Positions 6,938 through 11,362 of a DNA stretch of 11,362 bases are shown here, piece by piece; position 1 is the stretch's first letter; every line of letters starts with the position of its first letter. The notes below the pieces were generated by a model that saw nothing but the letters and a program-made list of their open reading frames with translations, did no database searches and was not told the DNA's origin. This stretch comes from JBGTLW01 sp041743835. Its GTDB lineage: Bacteria > Planctomycetota > Phycisphaerae > Phycisphaerales > Phycisphaeraceae. The DNA lies in contig JBGTLW010000249.1 of the NCBI GenBank assembly GCA_041743835.1, positions 1 to 11,362 of the forward strand, read 5' to 3'. The translations under genes were made by a program, and so were the position numbers.

Positions 6938-7050
6938 ACGTCAGGACATGCGTTTACGCCCATGAGATGCCGGGTGCAAATTTCGCACCGCTGTAAACCG
7001 GGCCGTTGGTGCGTTGTAGTGGAGGAACCCGTGTCTGAAAGGACCCAACG

Positions 7051-7194
7051 ATGAACAAGCACTCCCTGATGAAAAAACTTCTGCTGAGCGTGATCGTAGT
7101 GGTGGGGCTCATAGCCTTCACTTCGGCGACCTGGGCCGAGTCCGGCTGCCACGACCGCGGCAACCGTGGCCCCGTCACCGTGGCCGGCCGCTGA
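7051..7194 (+). CDS. Short secreted peptide (47 codons)
   Basis: This is a small gene encoding 47 residues. It has the best-formed translation start in the region: AAAGGA (7038-7043) 7 bases before an ATG. The N-terminus is a clear signal peptide: charged MNKHSLMKK, a hydrophobic core LLLSVIVVVGLIAFTS, and a cleavage site ATWA before E30. The mature part would be only 18 residues (ESGCHDRGNRGPVTVAGR), with one cysteine and three arginines. I know no family match. Because the mature sequence is so short, it could be a signal or structural peptide, an entericidin-like small envelope protein without the lipobox, or the remnant of a longer gene truncated after the signal peptide. The next gene starts 40 bases later, so the two may be cotranscribed. 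Confidence 0.65.
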   Translation: MNKHSLMKKLLLSVIVVVGLIAFTSATWAESGCHDRGNRGPVTVAGR

Positions 7195-7234
7195 ACCCAC
7201 ACGCCCGCAGCCGCAACCGCGCCCGCGAAGCACC

Positions 7235-8587
7235 ATGCATCACCCACGCACCAACCCGACGCCGACCCGGAGCAAGCAGCCTGAAAAAGCTGTGCGCTAC
7301 CGGACGGTGTTCGTGGATTGGGACAAGGCCGGCCCGGTGCTCTGCGACCGCGAAGCGCAGCGACCCGCCGTGCCCCCCGCGCGTCGCATGGTGACAACCG
7401 TGGATGAAGAACTCGCGCCGCTGCGCAAAAACGTGAAGGACGCCGCCGAGGCCGTGCTCGCCTGGCTCGCCGATGCGATCAGCCACGATGGGCAGAGCAA
7501 CCTCGACGAGGTGCTCGACGCCTGCCTCCGCCCCGGCCCAGATGCACAGGGCGTGAACTTCAACGCGCTGACCGAACACATCAACGCAACCCTGGGCACG
7601 GACCTTACCGCCAAGCGCGTCCGCACGGCCGTGCGACACATCCGCAAGGCCCAAGCCAAGAAAGCCGTGACCACCAAAGCCCCCCGCACGCTGGACGCCA
7701 GCCTCGCCTTGCGGGAGCGTCTGATCGATGGCCGGGACACACAAGCGCAGGCCGACCACACCGGGCTTGCGCTGGACCTCCTCGCCGCCATCCGCAGCGC
7801 AGCCGGGCGACTCATCGACAACGACTTTGGCGAGGGCATCCCCGCCTCCATCGACAGCCAGGGGCTCGCCCAGCGGTACGCCTCTTTCAGCGCCCCCGCC
7901 GCCCTCACGCGCGACCGCGCTTACGATCGGCTGCTCCGCACGCTCCGCGATTGCGATGGCGAGGCCGAGTCCGACATGAGGCTTGTGCTTGATGGCAGCC
8001 GGGTGGTGTGCGATATGCTCGGCCAAGGCTCGCTGCCGGGTGTGATCGCCCGGCTCAACGTGCTCGTCGCGGGGCGTTACCTGCTGGAGAGCAACGACTA
8101 CACCCGTCGGCTGATCGCTTTGGCAGACGAGGCCGAGGCCCTGCACAACGACCCCGCGACACGCAAGCTGCTCCGCCGGATCAAGGAACTGCCCGAGGCC
8201 CAGCCCACCCCCGCGCCGCTACGCGTCGCCAGCTACTGCCTCAACAACGCCGCGACCCACCTGCTCGACCGCCTGCTCGATGGCCGGCTCATCGGCGAGC
8301 ACCACCTCCGTACCGCCCAGCACTGCATCGACCGCATGATGCAACGCGACACCGCCTTCGCCCTGCTGCGTATCACACGCCTGATCCACGCGGTCACCCT
8401 CGCCCAGCTCACACACGACACCTTGGCCGTCGATGAACTGATCCGCGGCTGGGGCGAGAGCCTGACGCTGCAAGTGCTCGAAGACCTCGCCCGGTTCGAC
8501 AACAACGAGCTGATGCTCCGCAGCGCCGACCACCACGCCCACCGCCACTTCCCCGCGCTCGCCCGCCGTGTCATCCGGGCCGCATGA
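7235..8587 (+). CDS. Helical protein of unknown function
   Basis: This 450-residue protein matches no family I recognise. The first ~40 residues are polar and proline-rich; RTVFVDWDKAGPVLCD is the only beta-like stretch. From about residue 52 almost everything looks alpha-helical, with regular Leu/Ala spacing (for example DAAEAVLAWLADAI, ARLNVLVAGRYLLE and DRLLDGRLIGEHHLRTAQH). I see no signal peptide, membrane segment, nucleotide-binding loop or metal-binding cluster, so it is probably cytoplasmic. A basic patch around 130-150 (KRVRTAVRHIRKAQAKKAV) could bind nucleic acid, but that is speculation. The start at 7235 lacks a good ribosome-binding site; ATG 7388 or GTG 7307 are in-frame alternatives. 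Codon and base composition match the neighbours, and the frame is intact over 1.3 kb. Confidence 0.75.
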   Translation: MHHPRTNPTPTRSKQPEKAVRYRTVFVDWDKAGPVLCDREAQRPAVPPARRMVTTVDEELAPLRKNVKDAAEAVLAWLADAISHDGQSNLDEVLDACLRPGPDAQGVNFNALTEHINATLGTDLTAKRVRTAVRHIRKAQAKKAVTTKAPRTLDASLALRERLIDGRDTQAQADHTGLALDLLAAIRSAAGRLIDNDFGEGIPASIDSQGLAQRYASFSAPAALTRDRAYDRLLRTLRDCDGEAESDMRLVLDGSRVVCDMLGQGSLPGVIARLNVLVAGRYLLESNDYTRRLIALADEAEALHNDPATRKLLRRIKELPEAQPTPAPLRVASYCLNNAATHLLDRLLDGRLIGEHHLRTAQHCIDRMMQRDTAFALLRITRLIHAVTLAQLTHDTLAVDELIRGWGESLTLQVLEDLARFDNNELMLRSADHHAHRHFPALARRVIRAA

Positions 8588-8598
8588 TCTGCATCGGG

Positions 8599-8627
8599 TT
8601 GCCAACACGCGGGGTTGGCGTGAAACT
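8599..8627 (+). promoter_or_regulatory. Putative leaderless promoter of the zinc-ribbon gene
   Basis: TTGCCA (8599-8604) and GAAACT (8622-8627) are separated by 17 bases. Six bases (ACGGGC) then lead to the ATG at 8634, so the predicted transcription start is the A of the ATG. No Shine-Dalgarno sequence is present. The same geometry recurs at 10965-11000. Confidence 0.35.
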
Positions 8628-8633
8628 ACGGGC

Positions 8634-9470
8634 ATGATCAAGTTCCGCTGCGAGCATTGTGGCCACAAGCTGGGCGTACCCGAAACCTACATCGGCCGGA
8701 CCGTGCGCTGCCCGCACTGCAAGGCTGGTAACACCGTGCCCAATCCCGAACCCGCCCCGGAACCCACACCGGAGCCCGCCCCGGAACCTGAATACGACGA
8801 CGCGCCTGCTGAGGAAGAGATGGACGAGCTCAGCGCCCTGGCCGCGATGGCCGGCGGCGGCGGGGGCGGATACGTCCCCGGCAACCAGGATTCGGGCGAT
8901 TACGATTTCGAAGGTGATGCCGGGGGTGGTTCCGGGGGTGGGTTTGTTCCTGAGCCCGAGCCGGAGCCGGAACCCGAGCCGAAGCCGCAGACGAAGCGCC
9001 GAGAGTCTGCACCCGCCTTCGCCGTCGCACCCGAGCCGCCGCAGCGCAGCCGCAAGCCCTCTTCGCGCTCCGCCACGCCACCGCCTGCGTCAGCGTCACC
9101 CGCCGCGATTCAGCCTACACCCCCACCCGCAGCAGATCACCACACAGCCACCACCCCCACCGTCCGCGCCACCACACCGCCGACCTACGCCGCATTGAAA
9201 ATCGGAGCGATCGCGTTGTTCGTCTTCGCGGGGTTGTCGTTACTGGGCAGCCTCATCGTGGGCGGGCTGGGGTTGGCCGCGGGCATAAGCGCGAGCGATG
9301 AGCCGGCCGCGCAGGCTGGCACCCTCATCGCGGCTGGCACCATGATCTATGGCGTGGGCATCGCGATTATGCTCTCCGTGCTGGGCACCACCCTGCTCGC
9401 GCTGCGGGACATCGCACGCAACTCGTGGTACCACCGCGAGATCGTCGCGCTGCTCCGCGCCCGGCCGTAA
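8634..9470 (+). CDS. Zinc-ribbon membrane protein with Glu-Pro-rich linker
   Basis: The 278-residue protein begins MIKFRCEHCGHKLGVPETYI, a CxxC…CxxC zinc ribbon (C6, C9, C26, C29). This resembles the N-terminal ribbons of many planctomycete proteins of the FRCxxCGxxLxVP type. A long disordered segment follows (about 36-185): Glu-Pro runs at 39-53 and 107-118, an acidic helix (APAEEEMDELSALAAMA), glycine runs, and a Pro/Thr/Ser-rich part. Two hydrophobic segments near the C-terminus (about 187-218 and 229-257) form a hairpin in the membrane. A basic tail ends the protein. The ribbon is likely on the cytoplasmic side, projecting on the flexible linker; this topology is inferred. Function is unknown. 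The ATG at 8634 fits because the ribbon begins at residue 6; it lacks a ribosome-binding site. The stop is 7 bases from that of the converging gene. Confidence 0.85.
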   Translation: MIKFRCEHCGHKLGVPETYIGRTVRCPHCKAGNTVPNPEPAPEPTPEPAPEPEYDDAPAEEEMDELSALAAMAGGGGGGYVPGNQDSGDYDFEGDAGGGSGGGFVPEPEPEPEPEPKPQTKRRESAPAFAVAPEPPQRSRKPSSRSATPPPASASPAAIQPTPPPAADHHTATTPTVRATTPPTYAALKIGAIALFVFAGLSLLGSLIVGGLGLAAGISASDEPAAQAGTLIAAGTMIYGVGIAIMLSVLGTTLLALRDIARNSWYHREIVALLRARP

Positions 9471-9477
9471 CGCCGGC

Positions 9478-10482
9478 TCATACCCCGGCCGGGGCGACCC
9501 ACGCCGCGTCATTCGCGCCGCGATAGATCGCCTCCATCACGGAGCTGCGCGTGGCCGCCTCGCGGGCGCTGATCAGCGACACCTTCTTGCCGCGCAGCGC
9601 GTCGAGGAAAAGATCGAACGCGTGTGGCCAAGGCTCATCGGTCACGGGGTAGATCGCTTTGCCATCCGCCCCCGCGATGCCCGTGGCCGTGACGCGCAAA
9701 CCATCCGCACCGATGCTTGCGTGGCCCTCGGTGCCGCTGACCTCCAGCAGGTTCGGGTTCGCACGATCGACCCACGACCCAGCCAGCACACCCGCTGCTC
9801 CGGATTCGAACCTCACCAGCCCCTCGCCAAACTCATCGCAGCCGTACTTGTCGATCGCGGTACCGATGACGCCGGTGCACCGCTCCACCGTGTCGCCATC
9901 CATGATCCAGAGCATGAGGTCCAGCACGTGAGCGCCAAGGTCACCAAACGCGCCGCAGCCCGCCTGCGCCTTATCCGCCATCCACCGCCACTCGGTATCG
10001 AACCACCCGCCGATCGCGCCGCTGTGGCAGTTCGATGCACGCACGCGCGTGACCTTGCCGAGCTTCCCGCTTTGCACCGCATCACGGATGAACCGCACGT
10101 CCGGGCGACCGCGCATGAAGAACCCGGTCTGAAAAATCACGCCCGCCGCCTCCACCGCCTTCACCATGGCCGCGGCGTCCGCCGAGCCCATGCCCAACGG
10201 CTTCTCGACAAACAGGTGCTTGCCCGCCGCCGCGAAACGCTCGACATACGCCTGATGTTTCACGGTCTGCGAGCAGATCACCACGGCATCGACCGACGCA
10301 TCCTTCACGATCGTCTCCAGCGAATCCACCACCACCCCGCCACACACCGCCTGCCGCCTGGCCGCGGTGTCCGCATCATCATCAAAGACGTGCTTGACAG
10401 TGATGTCCGAGGCTTCAGCCAGCTTCTTCACGAAGTTGGGCGTGTGGATGTGCGTACCGCCGACAAGAGAAAGCGTGGGCAT
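9478..10482 (-). CDS. Gfo/Idh/MocA family oxidoreductase
   Basis: The 334-residue protein is predicted to be an NAD(P)-dependent dehydrogenase acting on a sugar, inositol or related hydroxyl. The N-terminal Rossmann half shows the family's GKHLFVEKPLG motif (EKP at 93-95, the catalytic Lys94 region), and the second half shows CGAFGDLGAHVLD (about 176-188), with D181 and H185 at the usual active-site positions. The dinucleotide loop reads LVGGTHIHTPNF instead of the common GxGxxG, so cofactor binding may differ. The start at 10482 lies 9 bases from GGAG; an ATG at 10488 would add two residues but lies only 3 bases from it. The frame upstream to 10611 is unrelated to the family. The gene is divergent from a Dabb-domain gene, a plausible small catabolic unit. 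The substrate cannot be told from sequence. Confidence 0.9.
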   Translation of the reverse strand: MPTLSLVGGTHIHTPNFVKKLAEASDITVKHVFDDDADTAARRQAVCGGVVVDSLETIVKDASVDAVVICSQTVKHQAYVERFAAAGKHLFVEKPLGMGSADAAAMVKAVEAAGVIFQTGFFMRGRPDVRFIRDAVQSGKLGKVTRVRASNCHSGAIGGWFDTEWRWMADKAQAGCGAFGDLGAHVLDLMLWIMDGDTVERCTGVIGTAIDKYGCDEFGEGLVRFESGAAGVLAGSWVDRANPNLLEVSGTEGHASIGADGLRVTATGIAGADGKAIYPVTDEPWPHAFDLFLDALRGKKVSLISAREAATRSSVMEAIYRGANDAAWVAPAGV

Positions 10483-10519
10483 GTGCATAGGCTCCGGGAT
10501 GGGTCCACGCATTGCGGAC

Positions 10520-10534
10520 CGGGTTAAAGACCCG
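10520..10534. repeat. Small palindrome CGGGT-5-ACCCG in the oxidoreductase leader
   Basis: Five-bp inverted arms flank TAAAG, right at the predicted transcription start of the minus-strand oxidoreductase gene. It could be an operator or a 5' hairpin. Confidence 0.35.
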
Positions 10535-10535
10535 C

Positions 10536-10563
10536 ATTGTACTGATCTGGGCGCGTTCCTCAC
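10536..10563 (-). promoter_or_regulatory. Putative promoter of the oxidoreductase gene
   Basis: On the minus strand GTGAGG (10558-10563, 3 of 6) and TACAAT (10536-10541, 5 of 6) lie 16 bases apart. They predict a leader of about 47 bases to the start at 10482. Confidence 0.4.
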
Positions 10564-10571
10564 CCCGTTTC

Positions 10572-10600
10572 CTGACAGCGGCGAAGCATCTCGGTACGCT
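10572..10600 (+). promoter_or_regulatory. Putative promoter of the Dabb-domain gene
   Basis: CTGACA (10572-10577, 5 of 6 to TTGACA) and TACGCT (10595-10600, 3 of 6) are exactly 17 bases apart. They give a leader of about 34 bases to the ATG at 10641. Confidence 0.45.
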
Positions 10601-10640
10601 ACCCGTTGCACCTTATCCGTTCACACACGAGGGCCCACCG

Positions 10641-10946
10641 ATGTTCCACCACACCGTCCACTTCTGGCTGCGTGATGACCTCACCGATGCGCAGCGGGCC
10701 GCGTTTATCGCCGGCGTCCGCGCTTTGGGGGAGAGCGAGCACGTGGCGTCGGTGCGCGTCGGCGTCCCGGCCGGGACGCCGCGGGATGTGGTGGACAACT
10801 CCTACACGGTGCAACTGCTGGCCATCTTCCCCGATGCCGCGGCCCACGAGGCCTACCAGCAGCCAGACCCCGCCCACGCCCGCTTCATCGAAGCCTTCAA
10901 GACCTACTGGACAAGGGTGCTGATCTACGACTCGGTCGAGGCGTGA
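10641..10946 (+). CDS. Dabb (stress-responsive A/B barrel) domain protein
   Basis: The 101-residue protein is one complete Dabb domain, a dimeric ferredoxin-like alpha/beta barrel. It opens with MFHHTVHFWLRDDLT (typical H-x-V-x-F strand), followed by a helix, a strand VASVRVGVPA, and the characteristic YTVQLLAIFPDAAAHEAYQ…DPAHARF segment. It ends in the final strand RVLIYDSVE. The length is usual for single-domain members. Family members include plant stress proteins and bacterial enzymes or helpers of small-molecule metabolism; activity cannot be predicted. GAGGG (10629-10633) lies 7 bases before the ATG. It is divergent from the oxidoreductase gene, which may share its pathway. Confidence 0.9.
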   Translation: MFHHTVHFWLRDDLTDAQRAAFIAGVRALGESEHVASVRVGVPAGTPRDVVDNSYTVQLLAIFPDAAAHEAYQQPDPAHARFIEAFKTYWTRVLIYDSVEA

Positions 10947-10964
10947 ATCACCCGGGCGGTCGTG

Positions 10965-10993
10965 TTGGCGGGATGGGCCTCCTCATCTACGAT
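10965..10993 (+). promoter_or_regulatory. Putative leaderless promoter of the last gene
   Basis: TTGGCG (10965-10970) and TACGAT (10988-10993) are exactly 17 bases apart, each 4 of 6 to consensus. Six bases (ACAGGC) separate the -10 from ATG at 11000, so transcription would start on the A of the start codon. Confidence 0.5.
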
Positions 10994-10999
10994 ACAGGC

Positions 11000-11362
11000 A
11001 TGGCCAAGCAGAACCTCTCCCAGCATCAGGAAAAGATCGTCAAGCGGTACTACGACAACCAGGAGACGATCCAGAGCAACAAGCTCTCCGAGATCGTCAC
11101 CGAGTTGTGGCTGGCGGAGGATGAGAGCACCAAGACCAAGCTGTGGGGCAAGGCCCAGGTTGCGCTGATGCGGCTGGGTGTGGACGCGACGGTGGTGGCC
11201 CACGTCGTGGCACAGCGCGACGCGCAGGGGCTTGCGAAACTCGTCGCCAAGGCCGCCGCTGGCGTCGCCCCGCGCGGTGTGGCCGATCAACCGCCCCACG
11301 CCCCCGCGCGGCGGGGCGAATGGGTGGGCGAGGGCCCAGAGCCGAAACCCGCGGGCGCGGCC
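11000..11362 (+). CDS. Small helical protein, 3' end outside window
   Basis: An ATG at 11000 opens a frame that runs without a stop to the window edge (121 codons). It begins MAKQNLSQHQEKIVKRYYDN and continues with TELWLAEDESTKTKLWGKAQVAL, a charged helical N-terminal half. This resembles small planctomycete proteins of the LSxHQxKIVxRYYxN type that I recall only as hypothetical. After about residue 90 the sequence turns Pro/Ala/Arg-rich and looks like a disordered tail. There is no signal peptide, so it is probably cytoplasmic. There is no Shine-Dalgarno sequence, but a promoter sits so close that the transcript would be leaderless. The N-terminal half is well supported as coding; the tail is less so. 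Confidence 0.75.
   Translation, partial: MAKQNLSQHQEKIVKRYYDNQETIQSNKLSEIVTELWLAEDESTKTKLWGKAQVALMRLGVDATVVAHVVAQRDAQGLAKLVAKAAAGVAPRGVADQPPHAPARRGEWVGEGPEPKPAGAA

Larger units (their letters stand above)
6914..6944 (-). promoter_or_regulatory. Possible promoter of the Tyr/Arg/Ser-rich gene
   Basis: On the minus strand CTGACG (6939-6944, 4 of 6) and TATATT (6914-6919, 5 of 6) are 19 bases apart, slightly longer than ideal. It would give a leader of about 190 bases. Confidence 0.25.
6715..7050. other. Divergent control region between two small secreted protein genes
   Basis: This is a 336-base gap with no supportable gene. Its centre (6911-6937) is markedly AT-rich for this genome. It contains a perfect TATAAT on the plus strand (6916-6921), a TATATT on the minus strand overlapping it (6914-6919), and two tandem TTAAGCC copies (6924-6937). 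A short inverted repeat, GGTGC/GCACC (6973-6989), lies in the plus-strand leader, and CCGGG/CCCGG (6794-6811) lies in the minus-strand leader. Long open minus-strand frames crossing 6931-7397 carry no recognisable content. Confidence 0.6.

Noticed and set aside
8951..8991. Repetitive GAGCCG-like DNA as a tandem repeat element
   Set aside because: It is explained by the Glu-Pro repeat of the encoded protein; synonymous codons vary between units.
9349..10527. 392-codon open frame on the plus strand
   Set aside because: It is antisense to the Gfo/Idh/MocA gene, whose motifs and start site are clear. The encoded Arg/His-rich text has no family features.
1..11362. CRISPR array, tRNA/rRNA gene, insertion sequence, phage or defence module
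   Set aside because: I looked for regularly spaced repeats, tRNA-like arms, transposase or integrase motifs and known defence domains on both strands and found none I could support.

Overview
The window reads as a stretch of ordinary chromosome from a high-GC planctomycete, most likely of the Phycisphaerae type. Three things point that way. There is a stand-alone pseudopilin-like protein with the C-terminal H-X9-DG motif. There is a secreted protease next to a degenerate PDZ/trypsin-like partner of a kind I associate with planctomycetes. There are also several small proteins (a zinc-ribbon/EP-rich membrane protein, a Y/R/S-rich secreted protein, and a short MAKQNLSQHQ protein) that resemble families recurrent in that phylum. 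The assignment rests on recognition by eye, not on a database search.

Layout. Positions 2-793 hold the 3' part of a gene for a helical-repeat plus thioredoxin-fold protein whose redox cysteines are replaced. GTP-dependent phosphoenolpyruvate carboxykinase (988-2850) follows with a TTG start. A 358-base gap containing GC-rich hairpins leads to the pseudopilin-like protein (3209-4000). Next is an overlapping pair: an intact HtrA-like protease (4186-5199) and a catalytically dead trypsin-like protein with a PDZ domain set inside the protease fold (5186-6226). The pair ends in a 9-bp hairpin that also faces a convergent small secreted protein gene on the minus strand (6307-6714).

An AT-rich divergent control region with a perfect TATAAT (6916-6921) precedes a 47-codon gene for a secreted peptide (7051-7194). 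A 450-residue, mostly helical protein of unknown function follows (7235-8587), then a zinc-ribbon membrane protein (8634-9470). A Gfo/Idh/MocA oxidoreductase on the minus strand (9478-10482) is divergent from a Dabb-domain protein (10641-10946). The 5' part of a small conserved-looking gene (11000 to the window end) closes the window.

The genes do not form one pathway. Pck is central carbon metabolism (gluconeogenesis/anaplerosis). The protease pair is probably envelope quality control and is the one clear functional unit. The Gfo/Idh/MocA-Dabb pair may be a small sugar or aromatic metabolism unit. I see no CRISPR, tRNA, rRNA, insertion sequence, phage or defence module. The best leads are the active/dead protease pair with its unusual domain order, the short secreted peptide, and two promoters whose geometry puts the predicted transcription start exactly on the ATG.
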